Shown here: positions 34,601 through 44,382 of the stretch, piece by piece | Layout: every line of letters starts with the position of its first letter | Numbering within the stretch: the stretch's first letter is position 1 | Assembly (NCBI GenBank): GCA_019634635.1 | Contig: JAHCBB010000003.1 | Location: 186,001-250,000, forward strand | Direction: 5' to 3' | Length of the DNA stretch: 64,000 bases | From: Verrucomicrobiia bacterium | GTDB lineage: Bacteria > Verrucomicrobiota > Verrucomicrobiia > Limisphaerales > UBA9464 | Program-made: the position numbers and the translations under genes | The notes under the pieces: model-generated | The model's input: only the letters and a program-made list of their open reading frames with translations | Told to the model about the DNA's origin: nothing | The model's database searches: none

Positions 34601-37600
34601 GACGTCTTTGAGGTTCTCGCCCAGCGCCTCGGAAAACAGCGCACAACACCGGTCCAGTTCCCTTGCAAACACGGGCTCCCGCGCATGCAGGTCACGTCCC
34701 ATGCCCACATACTGCGAGCCCTGGCCCGGGAACAGGAACACCACCCCCGGTGCCACCTCCTTCAGCTCCCGGGTGGAGATCCGCGCCGGATCCCGTCCGG
34801 AAAGGGCCTCCTGGACGTCATCCATTGCGCCGCCAACCACAACGCGTCGGTGGGCGAAGTGCCTGCGCCCGGTCTGCAGCGTGAAGGCGACGTCCGCCAG
34901 CGGGGCATCCGGACGCGCCGCCAGCCAGTCACGAAACCGCGTCGTGAAGGCCTCCAGCGATGCCGGGCTGCGGGCACTGAGCAGCAACAGATGGCGATCC
35001 CGGGAGGGACCCGGCTCGGGCGCGGGAGGCGGTTCCCTGAGGACCACATGGGCGTTCGTGCCCCCGACACCGAAGGACGACACGCCGGCATGCCGCGGCC
35101 GCGTCGAGCGCGGCCACGGAACGTTGGTCGCCGCCACCCGGAACGGGCTGGCATCCCAGTTCATCGCCGGATTGGGCCGTTCAAATCCCAGACTGGCGGG
35201 AATCACCCCCTCGCGGAGCGCCCATGCCGCCTTGATCAGGCCCGCCACCCCGGCCGCCGCAGTGAGATGTCCCAGATTGCTTTTGATCGAACCCAGCCAG
35301 CAATGGGGAGGAGCCCCCGAGGGCGGTCGGCCCTGGCGGAAGGCCAGCGTCAGCGCCTCAACCTCGATGGGATCCCCCAGAGGAGTCGCCGTGCCGTGGG
35401 CCTCCACGTACGTGACGTCGTCCGGTGAAACCCCGGCATCGGCATGGGCCATCGCAATCACCTCCGCCTGGCCCCGGATCCCCGGCGCCGTAAAACTCCC
35501 CTTGTCTCCCCCATCGTTGTTCACGGCCGCCCCCGCGATCACGGCGATCACCGGGTCTCCGTCGCGCTGCGCCTCCTCCAACCGCTTCAGCACCACCACT
35601 GCGGCCCCGTCACTGAAGCAGGTGCCCTGACCCCGCGCATCGAAGGGTCGTGTCAGGCCGTCCGGACTGAACATGGCCCCGTCCTGATGCAGGCCACCGC
35701 TGCGGATCGGGGCGGTGATCGCCACGCCGCCGGCCACCGCGAGGTCGCAGGCACCGTCCCGAAGGGCGCGCACCGCCTCCACCACCGCCACCAGGGACGT
35801 GCTGCACGCCGTGTGGATGCTCAGAGCCGGCCCGCGCAGGTCGAATTCGAAGGCGAGCCGGGTCGCGGCATAATCCTTCTCATTGGCGGTCATCACCTGG
35901 AACTCGCCCACCGCCTCGACCCGATCCGGGTGCCCCGCCACGTGTCGGGTGTAATAGGTGTTGTTGCCCACCCCAACGTAAACCCCGATCAGCCCGTCGA
36001 ACCGGGATGGGTTGCAGCCGGCATCCTCAAGGGCCCCCCACGCCGTCTCCAACAGGACCCGCTGCTGCGGATCCATCAGGGCCGCAACGCGCGGGTTCAC
36101 CCCGAAAAACGCCGCGTCAAACTTGTCCGCATCCGCAATAACGCCCCGGGCCGGCACGTAGTCCGGATGCCGCCGAACTGCCTCCGGAATGGAGGGATCC
36201 AGTTCGTCCGGGGCCCATCGGGTGATGCTGTTGCGGTTCGCCACCAGATTCTCCCAAAGTTGCTCCACGGACTCCGCACCCGGGAAACGACCGCTCACGC
36301 CGACGATGGCGATGTCCGCCCGTGGCCCCGAAGGCCTGCGGGCCTGGCGCGCCCGAGCCATCTCCGCAGGCTCGAAGGCGCCCACGGCCCGTTCCAGAAA
36401 GGCCGCGCACGCCCGCACGGTCGGGTGCTGGTAGTGCTTCACGATGGGCAGGCGCAGCCCCCGCTCCTCCAGCAGGGCGACGCACTGGATGCTCAGAAGG
36501 GAATCGCCGCCGAGGTCAAAAAAATTGTCGTCGAGGCCCACCCGATCGAGTCCGAGCCGCTCGGACCACACTTCAGCCAGCGCCCGCTCCACCGCCGTCC
36601 GCGGCGCCGCATAGGGCACCTCGAGTTCCGGACGTCGGGCATCGGGCGCCGGCAGGGCCATCCGGTGGATCTTGCCGCTCGCCGTCTGCGGCAACGACTC
36701 CAGGGTGACAAAGGTGGATGGCACCATCGGCTCCGGCAGCCGGGAGGCGAGATGCCGCCGCAGTTCATGCGGCGCCGGCGACTTCCCGGGACACGGGACC
36801 ACGTAGGCCACGAGGCGTCGAACGCCGGGGCGGTCCTCACGCACTGCCGCCACCGCCTGGGCGACGGCGGGATGCGACTGGAGGGCGACCTCCACCTCGC
36901 CCAACTCGATCCGATACCCGCGGACTTTCACCTGTTCGTCCAGGCGCCCGCGAAACTCCAGGACACCATCCGCACGCTCCACGACCCGGTCCCCGGTGCG
37001 ATACATCCGGCTCCCGGGTGCCTGGGGGTCCTCCACAAACCGTTCCCCGGTGAGTTCGGGACGGTGGAGATACCCGGCGGCGACACAGGCGCCGGCGAGG
37101 CACAGCTCCCCCTCGGTGCCGGGGGGCACCGGCTGCAGCCGTTCGTCCAGCACCCGCAGGGCGACGCCGTCGATGGCCCGGCCGATCGGCGGGCTCAGGG
37201 GCCACGATGCGGGATCACCGGAGAGCTCGAATTCGCTCACCACGTGACCTTCGGTCGGACCGTACTGGTTGCAGAACCGGCAGCCGGGAATCTTCTGAAA
37301 CAGGGCGGCGATGGCCGGCGTGATGCGCAGCGGCTCACCGCTGGTGAAAACCTCCTTCAACGCCTCCGGTGCCGTCCCCGTGCGCTCCACGGCCTCGGCC
37401 AGATACTGCAGGGCGACGAACGGAAGGATGAGACGGTGGACGCGCTGCTCCCGGATCCGCCCCAGCAGACGGCTGGCCTGCAGGCGATCGGTGTCGGAGA
37501 TCAGGACCAGCGTGCCCCGCTGGGCGAGCGTGGTGGCGATTTCCTGGAAACTGACGTCGAACCCGACCGGTGCGAATTGCAGGGTCCGGTCGCCCTCGCC

Positions 37601-38164
37601 CAGGACGGAGGTTCGGCACTGCCAGCGGACCAGGTTCACCAGGGCCCGGTGCGGCATTGCCACGCCCTTGGGGCGTCCCGTACTGCCACTGGTAAACAGG
37701 ACATAGGCAAGATCCTCCGGCCCTGCCGGGCACCCGCCGGACATCCCGGGACCGCGCGTCAGATCGAGATCGTCAAGGATCAGGATGCCCCCGGCAGGCT
37801 CCGGGAACAGGCTCCGGTGGGCGCGCTCGGTGAGAATCACCCGGGGGCGGCTGTCCTCCATCATTGCCGCCCGGCGTCCGGCGGGAAGGGCCGGATCCAA
37901 AGGCACATACGCAGCGCCGCACTTCAAGATCCCGAGCACCCCAACGATGAGCCCCGGGGAGCGATCCAGACACAACCCAACCGTGGTTCCCGGGCCGGCA
38001 CCCCGCGACGCCAGCGCGCCGGCCAGGCGGTCATAGCGATCCTTCAGCTCTCCATAGCTGACCCGGGCTCCGTCCTGCTCCACGGCCGGCTTCCCACGAT
38101 GGGCCTCCATCCCCGGTTCGATCAGGTCCAGGAGATTGCGCGGAGCGGCGGAAAAACGATTCAT
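31625..38164 (-). CDS. Hybrid NRPS-PKS loading/extension protein, A-PCP-KS-AT-ACP-aminotransferase
   Basis: 2179 aa. A domain 1-510 ([26 protein letters not shown]). PCP with LGGDS (Ser555). KS ~615-1045 with TACSTS (Cys787), EAHGT (His923) and NLGH (His966). AT ~1140-1440 with GHSIGE (Ser1238) and HAFH at 1334-1337, the malonyl-type motif. ACP with LGLDS (Ser1568). Class III PLP aminotransferase ~1670-2095 with [10 protein letters not shown] and TYGK (Lys1934), as in MycA/ItuA-type enzymes. C-terminal PAWFIPDP...GKYL linker. No ketoreductase or dehydratase lies between AT and ACP, so the beta-ketone should be transaminated directly. The first A code by hand is DVQIFSQVVK, partly proline-like; substrate uncertain. 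The gene lies directly upstream of the C-A-PCP-TE gene. Confidence 0.92.
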   Translation of the reverse strand: MNRFSAAPRNLLDLIEPGMEAHRGKPAVEQDGARVSYGELKDRYDRLAGALASRGAGPGTTVGLCLDRSPGLIVGVLGILKCGAAYVPLDPALPAGRRAAMMEDSRPRVILTERAHRSLFPEPAGGILILDDLDLTRGPGMSGGCPAGPEDLAYVLFTSGSTGRPKGVAMPHRALVNLVRWQCRTSVLGEGDRTLQFAPVGFDVSFQEIATTLAQRGTLVLISDTDRLQASRLLGRIREQRVHRLILPFVALQYLAEAVERTGTAPEALKEVFTSGEPLRITPAIAALFQKIPGCRFCNQYGPTEGHVVSEFELSGDPASWPLSPPIGRAIDGVALRVLDERLQPVPPGTEGELCLAGACVAAGYLHRPELTGERFVEDPQAPGSRMYRTGDRVVERADGVLEFRGRLDEQVKVRGYRIELGEVEVALQSHPAVAQAVAAVREDRPGVRRLVAYVVPCPGKSPAPHELRRHLASRLPEPMVPSTFVTLESLPQTASGKIHRMALPAPDARRPELEVPYAAPRTAVERALAEVWSERLGLDRVGLDDNFFDLGGDSLLSIQCVALLEERGLRLPIVKHYQHPTVRACAAFLERAVGAFEPAEMARARQARRPSGPRADIAIVGVSGRFPGAESVEQLWENLVANRNSITRWAPDELDPSIPEAVRRHPDYVPARGVIADADKFDAAFFGVNPRVAALMDPQQRVLLETAWGALEDAGCNPSRFDGLIGVYVGVGNNTYYTRHVAGHPDRVEAVGEFQVMTANEKDYAATRLAFEFDLRGPALSIHTACSTSLVAVVEAVRALRDGACDLAVAGGVAITAPIRSGGLHQDGAMFSPDGLTRPFDARGQGTCFSDGAAVVVLKRLEEAQRDGDPVIAVIAGAAVNNDGGDKGSFTAPGIRGQAEVIAMAHADAGVSPDDVTYVEAHGTATPLGDPIEVEALTLAFRQGRPPSGAPPHCWLGSIKSNLGHLTAAAGVAGLIKAAWALREGVIPASLGFERPNPAMNWDASPFRVAATNVPWPRSTRPRHAGVSSFGVGGTNAHVVLREPPPAPEPGPSRDRHLLLLSARSPASLEAFTTRFRDWLAARPDAPLADVAFTLQTGRRHFAHRRVVVGGAMDDVQEALSGRDPARISTRELKEVAPGVVFLFPGQGSQYVGMGRDLHAREPVFARELDRCCALFSEALGENLKDVLFPETGREEAAAETLRQTLFTQSALFTIHVSLARLWMHWGVVPSAMLGHSIGEISACHLAGVMSLEDAVTMVVARGRLMQAQPPGCMLSVRLSEDELRRRLPADCDLAAVNGPQLCVASGPAEAIAALETSLGQDGVARRRLVTSHAFHSPMMDAVVEPFRRAVERISLRPPRIPIVSTVTAAWLKDAEATSPEYWSRHLRLPVRFGPAVRFAWSDGDRLMLEVGPRATATTLARQQSADPRRQVAVASLGDRSGDGTEFAALLHAVGAVWQSGIEVDWRRFHEHQRRRRISLPTYAFERIRHWVDPVQVQPAEAPVTGVASDVGAGPALAGAVAGGAPAGRSPRDAMMARIRELLETSSGLDLATAPPGATFLELGLDSLFLTQIATTLTRSFRVKVTFRQLNEEYATLERLADFLLSQESRRDERAPAKASKSEAPASAALDDAPELRRAFGAQAKIVRERADDLKPAQRAWLDDFARRYNARTAKSKAFTGAHRRHMADPRVVTGFKPQLKELIYQPVVERSEGSTLWDLDGNRYIDVLSGFGSSLFGYMPDFIRDACHRQLDTGVEIGPMHPIAGEVTALLCELTGHERAALCNTGSEAVLGALRMARTATGRNLVIAFSGSYHGINDEVIVRGSRSGRSYPAAPGIPPEAVHNLLVLDYGTPESLRIIRERCAEAAAVLCEPVQSRRLEWRPVDFLREVRTATREHGTALIFDEVITGFRMHPGGVQSLFGIRADIATYGKVIGGGMPIGALCGAARWMDTLDGGPWQFGDDSVPESPVTYFAGTFVRHPLALAAARASLRHLKRHPELCGQLSAMTEDLRTRANAIFRREKAPYCLVNFGSCWKVKYDDSVPYVELFFVAMREKGIHIWDGFPCFMTTAHTAADMDRVIACMEDTVRELKAAGFLPERALVLEPVDRTLGGAGATAAAPPDLQPVPEVPIGQVLRADQPPVPGARLGRTPRGDPAWFIPDPRRSGKYLMVSPNGD

Positions 38165-38310
38165 GTCAGACGTTTGCCGGGATCAACCCTCTCCGGAGAT
38201 AGGACACCGGACCGCCCGCTCTGGCAATGCGGGCAGACGGTCGGGCGGACCACCCCCCGGACCTTCCCGGATCCTGAAGCCGGCCTTCCCCGATGGCAAA
38301 CGCCCGGGTC

Positions 38311-40416
38311 CTACTCGATCGCCGCCCGCATGGCGGCGAACAGGTCCGCACCGGTGCCGCGGGCGACCGGCGCCGTGCCTGCGGTCTCGCCGTCCTCGAC
38401 GCACTCGGGAGGCAGTTCCCTCAGAAACGGCGAAGGGTGGCAGGGGAGCAATTGCCCATGACGTCGCCGGCCGGAGCAATGGGACACCTTCAACGTGGAC
38501 TGGGCCCGGGTGATGGCGACGTAAAACAGGCGCCGCTCCTCGTCGAGCGTTCCCTCGGCCTTGGAACGTGAATGGGGCAGCAGGCCATCCTCGACCCCCA
38601 CGATGTGAACGTGCGGAAATTCCAACCCCTTTGCCGCATGCATGGTGATCAGGGTCACCGAGTCGCCCGCCGGATCGTCACCCTCCCGATCCTGGTCCAG
38701 CGCCAGCTCCTCGAGAAAGCCCCCCAGGCGTTCCCGGGGATGCCGCGTGAGGCGGTGCGGACGCAGCGCCACGGCGTCCGGCGCCTGGGTCCCGTCGCCC
38801 AGGGGATTCACCCGGACGCCATCCGGGTCGTCCAAATCCGCGAGCAACTCGCATAGGGTCCGCCAGCGGCCGTCGGCTGCCTCGGCGGACTTCTCGATCC
38901 GTCGCAGGTCCGCTTCGTACCGGATGGTTTCAAGCCATTCCGCAGCCCAGGATTCCAGCGAGAGCCCCCCGGTGGATTCGAGGGGCGCCCGGGTGGCCGC
39001 GACGAGGGCTTGGAACTCGCGGATCGCGTCCGCGGTGCGCGGCGCGAACCCCGCCTGGACATCCGTGTGCTGCATCACCGCATACACGCTGCACTGCCGC
39101 TCCTGGCTGGCAGCCAGTAGACGCTCCATGGTCACATCGCTCAGGCCCCGTGCAGGCGTGTTGGCGATGCGCAGCAGGGCCACGTCGTCGTGGGGGTTCA
39201 GGAACGTGCGCAGGTAGGCCAGAAAATCGCGGATTTCCCGACGGTCGAAGAAGCTCTGGCCCCCGATCAGGCGGTAACGGACCCGGGCCCGTCGCAGGGC
39301 GGTCTCCAGCGGACGCGCCTGCTGGTTGGTGCGGAAAAGCACCGCATGGTGCCCCCAGCCAACGCCCCGGCCGAGGCGGTCATATTCGATGTCCTCCACC
39401 ACCGCGGCGGCCTCCGCCTCATCGTGGGGATGGCACTGGAGCACGATGCGCCCGCCCTCGCCGAGGGCCGACCAGAGTTGTTTGCCCCGGCGCCGGGGAT
39501 TGTGGCGGATCACCGCGTTGGCCGCACGCAGGATCATGTTGGTGGACCGGTAGTTCTGTTCGAGGGTGATCACCCGCACTTCGGGGAAATGCCGCTCCAA
39601 CTCCAGAAGATTCGCGGTCTCCGCACCCCGCCAACCGTAGATGGACTGGTCATCGTCACCGACGACACACAGGTTGCGCGAGGTCTGCGTGAGGGCATGG
39701 ACGACCTCAAACTGCGTCGCATTGGTGTCCTGGTACTCGTCCACCATCACGTACTGGAACCGGGTGCGACACGACTCGAGGGCGTCCGGGTGCTCCCGGA
39801 ACAACCGGAGCACCAACAGGATGAGATCGTCGAAATCCACCGCATTGCCGGCGCGCAGGGCGGACTCGTACCGGCCCGTGACGTGCGCCGCAAGGGCACG
39901 CACCTCGGGGTCGGCAAACGCCTCCGCCCGACGGCCGCCGTTGCGGAAACGGCTGATCAGGGAAAGGACCGCGCCGGGGTCCGTCTTCCGTCCGCCGTCG
40001 GAAACCCCGGCCAAGATCTTCTTGATGGCGGCGATCTGGTCGCCGTGGTCGTAGATGACAAAGTTCCGACGATACCCCAGACGCTCGATGTGCTGGCGCA
40101 GGATGCGGACGCACAGGGAATGGAAGGTGCAGACGGTCGGCCTGGCCTCCCCGGCGCCCCGCACCCGTGGCAGCAGGCTGACGACACGCTGGAGCATTTC
40201 CCGCGCGGCCTTGTTGGTGAAGGTCACAGCCAGGATCTGGTCCGCGGGGATGCCGCGGGCCACCATGTGGGCGATGCGGGAGGTGATCACCCGGGTTTTT
40301 CCCGTGCCCGCACCCGCGAGGATCAGCAGCGGTCCGCGATGCGTGACCACCGCCTCGCGCTGCTGCGGGTTGAGCGAATCCAGAGTCACCGGCGCGCGGA
40401 GCATGGGTACGCGCAT
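38311..40416 (-). CDS. UvrD/Rep/PcrA-type ATP-dependent DNA helicase
   Basis: About 701 aa from ATG 40416; ATGs at 40404 and 40476 are alternatives. SF1A motifs are in order: LNPQQREAV (Q motif), GAGTGKT (Walker A), AVTFTNKAAREM (Ia), VDEYQDTNATQ (Walker B), GDDDQSIYGWRGA (III), LEQNYRST (IV), TMHAAKGLEFPHV (V) and RRLFYVAITRA (VI). It unwinds 3'-5' in repair or replication restart. The C-terminus is short and lacks the extended PcrA tail; CHPSPFLRELPPE is the usual end segment. It is a housekeeping gene between the assembly line and the sugar genes. Confidence 0.92.
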   Translation of the reverse strand: MRVPMLRAPVTLDSLNPQQREAVVTHRGPLLILAGAGTGKTRVITSRIAHMVARGIPADQILAVTFTNKAAREMLQRVVSLLPRVRGAGEARPTVCTFHSLCVRILRQHIERLGYRRNFVIYDHGDQIAAIKKILAGVSDGGRKTDPGAVLSLISRFRNGGRRAEAFADPEVRALAAHVTGRYESALRAGNAVDFDDLILLVLRLFREHPDALESCRTRFQYVMVDEYQDTNATQFEVVHALTQTSRNLCVVGDDDQSIYGWRGAETANLLELERHFPEVRVITLEQNYRSTNMILRAANAVIRHNPRRRGKQLWSALGEGGRIVLQCHPHDEAEAAAVVEDIEYDRLGRGVGWGHHAVLFRTNQQARPLETALRRARVRYRLIGGQSFFDRREIRDFLAYLRTFLNPHDDVALLRIANTPARGLSDVTMERLLAASQERQCSVYAVMQHTDVQAGFAPRTADAIREFQALVAATRAPLESTGGLSLESWAAEWLETIRYEADLRRIEKSAEAADGRWRTLCELLADLDDPDGVRVNPLGDGTQAPDAVALRPHRLTRHPRERLGGFLEELALDQDREGDDPAGDSVTLITMHAAKGLEFPHVHIVGVEDGLLPHSRSKAEGTLDEERRLFYVAITRAQSTLKVSHCSGRRRHGQLLPCHPSPFLRELPPECVEDGETAGTAPVARGTGADLFAAMRAAIE

Positions 40417-40675
40417 CCGAAGGTCAAGAGTTCGGGACGCCGGGTCCGCGCCCGGGGGGGCCCCGGGGCCCGGCATTCTCCCCGGATGGCCTCCCGCGAT
40501 TCCCGGAAATGCTTGCCTTCAGGCCCGGTTGCCGATGAATGCTTCCGAATTGCAGGCGCGCAGACCGTGGGGGCCTCTGGCCGATCCCCTGGGGGGACCG
40601 GGCGGGGTTTCCGCGTGGATCGCCCGAGGGAAGCCAGTTTCCAAACGGGTGAACGCTGCGAGTGGTGCAACCCAG

Positions 40676-41800
40676 ATGAAGCTCAACATCGTTCGCCCGT
40701 TCCTCCCGGAACTTTCCGAGATCCAGTCCGAATTTGCCGAGTGCCTCCAGACCGGGTTGGTCACCAACAACTCCCAATACGCCCGGCGTTTCGAGGAGCG
40801 CCTCCAGGCGTATTTCGGGTGTCCCATCACCCCGTCGGTCAACTGCAACGGCGAGTTGTCGCTGTACCATCTGATCCAGGCGTGGAAGGAGCGGATGGGT
40901 TTTGGTCCGCACGACTCGTTCGAGGTGCTCGTCCCGTCCTTCACCTTCTCCGGAACCATCCACGCGCTCGTGACGAACAACCTGCGTCCGGTGTTCTGCG
41001 ATGTGGATGAGGGGCTGATGCTGGACCTCAAGAAGGTGGCGGTGGACTCGCCGGACGTCCGCATGATCGTCCCCGTGGGGGCCTACGGGAACCTGGTCAA
41101 CCTGGAGCACCTCCGGGATCTGGCGGCCACCGGACCGCTGGCGGTGATCCTCGACAACGCGCCGGCATTCGGCTCGCGGTTCCGGGGCCGTTTTGCATGG
41201 GAGTACGGCTTCAGCGAGATGATCAGCTTCCACGCCACGAAGATCTTCACGACCATGGAGGGCGGCGCCAACATTGTGAACGACCACGAAATCGCCGCCG
41301 CACTCATCCGCCTGCGCGACTTCGGCCAGTACGAAAAGGTCCGCGGTGACGTGGACCTCCCGGGACTCAACTCCAAGATGACCGAAATCTGCGCCCTCGT
41401 GGGTCTCCGCAATCTGGAGAAGGTGGACGTCATTCTGGGCGGACGCGCCCGCAACGCGGTCCGCTACCGGGAATTCTTCGGCGGCCTGGAGTCCAAGGGG
41501 TGGCTGCGGACCATGCGGGTGCTCCCGGAGGTGGAGTGCCCCTACCTGTACTTCCCGATCCTCCTTGGGGAGGACGCCACGGCATTCGTCCAGCACATGC
41601 AGGCCCGCAACATCGCGGTGCGCCGGTACTACACCGCGACGCATGACCTGAAGTACTACCGGGACCGGTACCGGCGCCAGGATCTTTCCTTTACGAATGC
41701 GATCAAGGACAACATCGTCTCGCTCCCGTTGCACACCGTGATGAGCGATTCCGAAATGGAGTACCTCTTCGACTCCGTAAACGCGTACTTCGTTAAGTGA
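40676..41800 (+). CDS. DegT/DnrJ/EryC1/StrS-family PLP aminotransferase
   Basis: 374 aa from ATG 40676 (MKLNIVRPFLPELSEIQSEF); the frame is open far upstream but without homology-like sequence. PSVNCNGELSLYHLIQAW is the cofactor-phosphate region (family TNGT-like), VPSFTFSGTIHAL and CDVDEGLMLDL follow, and SFHATKIFTTMEGGAN holds the Schiff-base Lys. These enzymes aminate nucleotide-linked keto sugars for surface glycans or antibiotics. The next gene, an epimerase, starts 28 nt downstream in the same direction and probably shares its transcript. It could conceivably serve the nearby assembly line, but the sugar family argues against that. Confidence 0.88.
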   Translation: MKLNIVRPFLPELSEIQSEFAECLQTGLVTNNSQYARRFEERLQAYFGCPITPSVNCNGELSLYHLIQAWKERMGFGPHDSFEVLVPSFTFSGTIHALVTNNLRPVFCDVDEGLMLDLKKVAVDSPDVRMIVPVGAYGNLVNLEHLRDLAATGPLAVILDNAPAFGSRFRGRFAWEYGFSEMISFHATKIFTTMEGGANIVNDHEIAAALIRLRDFGQYEKVRGDVDLPGLNSKMTEICALVGLRNLEKVDVILGGRARNAVRYREFFGGLESKGWLRTMRVLPEVECPYLYFPILLGEDATAFVQHMQARNIAVRRYYTATHDLKYYRDRYRRQDLSFTNAIKDNIVSLPLHTVMSDSEMEYLFDSVNAYFVK

Positions 41801-41828
41801 TCGTTTCCACCCGGACCAATCCCACCTG

Positions 41829-42896
41829 ATGAACGTACTTGTCACCGGCGGCGCCGGCTATCTGGGCTCCGTACTCATTCCCAAGCTGCTCATTCGCGGA
41901 CACCGGGTGCGGGCCCTCGACATCGGCTACTTTGGACTCGAACACCTGCGCGCCATGCGTCCGGCAGTCGAGATTCTGCGTCAGGACCTGCGCTCGGTGC
42001 TGGCGGATCCCGCCGCGCTCGACCAGTTGCTCGCAGGCATGGACGTCGTGATCCACCTGGCGGCGATTTCCAATGACCCCAGTGCGGAGCTGAACCCGCG
42101 GTTGACCGAGGAGGTCAATTTCGAGGCCACGCGGGACCTCGCGCTGGCCTGCAAACAGCGGGGCATCCGGGCGGTCTTCTCATCGTCCTGCTCCGTTTAC
42201 GGCGAACTGGAGGAGGAGGTGGACGAAGACGGGCAGACGAAGCCGCTGACCACCTATGCCAAGTCCAAGGTGGACTCCGACAACTTCATCGTCGGCATCG
42301 CGAACAAGTCGTGGCGCCCCGCCATCCTCCGGAACGGGACGCTGTTCGGGTTCAGTCCGCGGATGCGCTTCGACCTGGTGATCAACATCTTCAGCTATTG
42401 CTCGACGTTGTACAATGAAGTGCGGGTTTTCGGGGACGGTCTCCAGTGGCGCCCGATGCTGCACGTCGCGGATTGCGCCCGGGCACTGATCCACTTCGCC
42501 GAGCACCCGGACCACAAGCATCTCGTCTACAACATCGCCTCTGAAAACCTGCGGGTCGTGGACCTCATTCCCATTTTCAAGGCGATCAATCCCTCCTGCC
42601 GGGAGGTCTACGTGAAGCTCGATAACCCCGACACCCGGAACTACCACGTCAGCACTGCGCGGATGAAGGCCGAGGGGATTGTGCCGCGCGTGGACATCCG
42701 CACGGGCGCCGAGGAGATCATCGAGGCCATCGTCACGGGCCGGATCGCCGACCCCGAGGCCGTCTATTACCGGAATGCGAAATGGCTCAAGGAGCTGACC
42801 GAACTGGGCGGCCGCAACCATGACGCCATGGTCGGCATGCTGGACATCATGGTGTCACCGGCGGGCAGCCCCAGCGTGGGGCCGCCGAAGCCCTGA
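41829..42896 (+). CDS. NAD-dependent nucleotide-sugar epimerase/dehydratase
   Basis: 355 aa. Extended short-chain dehydrogenase: VLVTGGAGYLGSVLIPKL is the Rossmann NAD site, VIHLAAISNDPSAEL the active-site strand, FSSSCSVYGE supplies Ser, and TTYAKSK is the catalytic Y-x-x-x-K. LRNGTLFGFSPRMRFDLVIN and GDGLQWRPMLHVADCARALI are the substrate-binding parts typical of sugar epimerases. It acts on a nucleotide sugar in the cytoplasm; which one cannot be told. It pairs with the upstream aminotransferase and the downstream convergent GT4. Confidence 0.9.
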   Translation: MNVLVTGGAGYLGSVLIPKLLIRGHRVRALDIGYFGLEHLRAMRPAVEILRQDLRSVLADPAALDQLLAGMDVVIHLAAISNDPSAELNPRLTEEVNFEATRDLALACKQRGIRAVFSSSCSVYGELEEEVDEDGQTKPLTTYAKSKVDSDNFIVGIANKSWRPAILRNGTLFGFSPRMRFDLVINIFSYCSTLYNEVRVFGDGLQWRPMLHVADCARALIHFAEHPDHKHLVYNIASENLRVVDLIPIFKAINPSCREVYVKLDNPDTRNYHVSTARMKAEGIVPRVDIRTGAEEIIEAIVTGRIADPEAVYYRNAKWLKELTELGGRNHDAMVGMLDIMVSPAGSPSVGPPKP

Positions 42897-42958
42897 TCCC
42901 CATCCGGGGAACGCCGCAGCGGTGCAGCGGCAGCCATGGCGCCCCGGGCTCGGGCAAC

Positions 42959-44164
42959 TCAGGATGCGGACCGGCCGGCCATGGCGGCCTTTGCAATGTC
43001 CTGAATACGCCGCGAAACGGCGGCGATGTCGAAGGTGCGTGCGGCATACTCAAGAGCCCGCCCGCCCAGGGAGGCGCGGAGGGACGGGTCGCCCGCCAGT
43101 CGTCGCGCCGCGGCAACAAAGGCCTCACGGTCCCCTGCCGGTGCCACCAGGCCCGCCTGTTCCCGGGATAGGATCCGTGACGCCAGGTTTTCAGGCGGCA
43201 TGGCGGCAAGGAGGGGGCGGCCGGCGCACAGGTAGGTCAACACCTTGGAAGGCACCGAGTAGATCCCCGCTTCAGGATCCAGCACGGCCATCAACACATC
43301 GCCGGTCCCGACGACGTCCGGCAGCACATCGAACGGCTGGAACGGCAGCAGCACCAGATTGGACAGGCCGGCCCCGTGGGTCGCCAGCCATTCCATGGCG
43401 GGACCTTCGGAGATCACGACGACGCGGACATCCGGCCGGTCGGGAAACGCCCTGGCCACCGCCAGCAGCAGGTCCGGGTCGTGCTTCAAACCAATGCTGC
43501 CTGAGTAGAGAAACACCAGCCGGTCCTGAAGACTGTGAGCGCGGGACCAAGGGTTGTCCTTGGGCCGGGGGGGTAATTCCTCCCGGGCGGCCCAGTTTTC
43601 CACAACCTCCATCCGTTCCCTGGGGATCCCCCAACGTTCCAGAACCGGGAGAAAATCATCCGTGATGGCAATGATCCGGGCCGACCGCCGGAGCAGCCGC
43701 TTTTCCAGCGCCACATACCGGGCCCCGACCAGATGTCCCACCACGGGAAGCCGGCGGCGCAGGATGTTGGCAATCGCCACGGAGTAGATGTCCTGGACCC
43801 AGAAAACGAAGGGGATGCCCCGCCGAAGGGCCGCCCGCTGGGCCAGGTCCTGCGGATCCAGTGGCGAGTTGGCCGAAAAGACCACGTCCGGCCGCCAGGA
43901 CTCAATGGTCGCTGCCAGACGCCGGCCGTAGGCAAACTCCTGACGAAGGCGCTTGATGTAGCTGTACTTCGCAAACGGTTCATCCAGTGCCAGACCCCGG
44001 GTCTCGAAACCCGGTGGATCGTCTGGACGACGGCTCAGCACCCCCTTGGGCGTCTGGAATCCGGGAAAGTGGACGTGCAGGACCTCATGGCCCTCGGAGG
44101 CAAGGCGGCGCGCCAGTTGCACCAGAAAGGCGTGACCGGAGTAATCGTGCAGCAGGATCTTCAT
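42959..44164 (-). CDS. Family 4 glycosyltransferase (WbuB-like)
   Basis: 401 aa from ATG 44164 (MKILLHDYSGHAFLVQLARR). GT-B fold: the N-terminal domain includes PFVFWVQDIYSVAIANIL and ARIIAITDDF. The donor domain has LVFLYSGSIGLKHDPDLLL and ends with VPSKVLTYLCAGRPLLAAMP, the E/P-containing nucleotide-sugar loop. GT4 retaining enzymes of this subgroup transfer fucosaminyl or other deoxy-amino sugars in O-antigen and colanic-type pathways, which suits the neighbouring sugar aminotransferase and epimerase. It is transcribed towards them (63 nt gap). Confidence 0.87.
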   Translation of the reverse strand: MKILLHDYSGHAFLVQLARRLASEGHEVLHVHFPGFQTPKGVLSRRPDDPPGFETRGLALDEPFAKYSYIKRLRQEFAYGRRLAATIESWRPDVVFSANSPLDPQDLAQRAALRRGIPFVFWVQDIYSVAIANILRRRLPVVGHLVGARYVALEKRLLRRSARIIAITDDFLPVLERWGIPRERMEVVENWAAREELPPRPKDNPWSRAHSLQDRLVFLYSGSIGLKHDPDLLLAVARAFPDRPDVRVVVISEGPAMEWLATHGAGLSNLVLLPFQPFDVLPDVVGTGDVLMAVLDPEAGIYSVPSKVLTYLCAGRPLLAAMPPENLASRILSREQAGLVAPAGDREAFVAAARRLAGDPSLRASLGGRALEYAARTFDIAAVSRRIQDIAKAAMAGRSAS

Positions 44165-44382
44165 GCGTTGCTGTTTCCGAAGGCATCGCAGCGGCAGCCC
44201 GCTCACCGGGCGGCCAACTGAAGGCCCTCAGGATGCATCCAGCCCGCACCACGGAGCTTGCGGGCGATCGAGGGGGGAAACTCCCTGGTCGCTGGCGATC
44301 CGCGGGCGGTCGAAAGCGGGCGGAGCCTCCCGGCTTGCCCGCGTTCCGGTCAAGCCGCGACCGGGCGGTGAACCGCCTTCCC

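Noticed and set aside
35444..38461. A 1005-codon open frame on the plus strand
   Set aside because: Antisense of the hybrid NRPS-PKS gene; low-complexity Arg/Gly/His composition and no domains.
40055..40675. An N-terminal extension of the sugar aminotransferase
   Set aside because: Family homology starts at MKLNIVRPF (40676), and the upstream frame overlaps the helicase gene in antisense.
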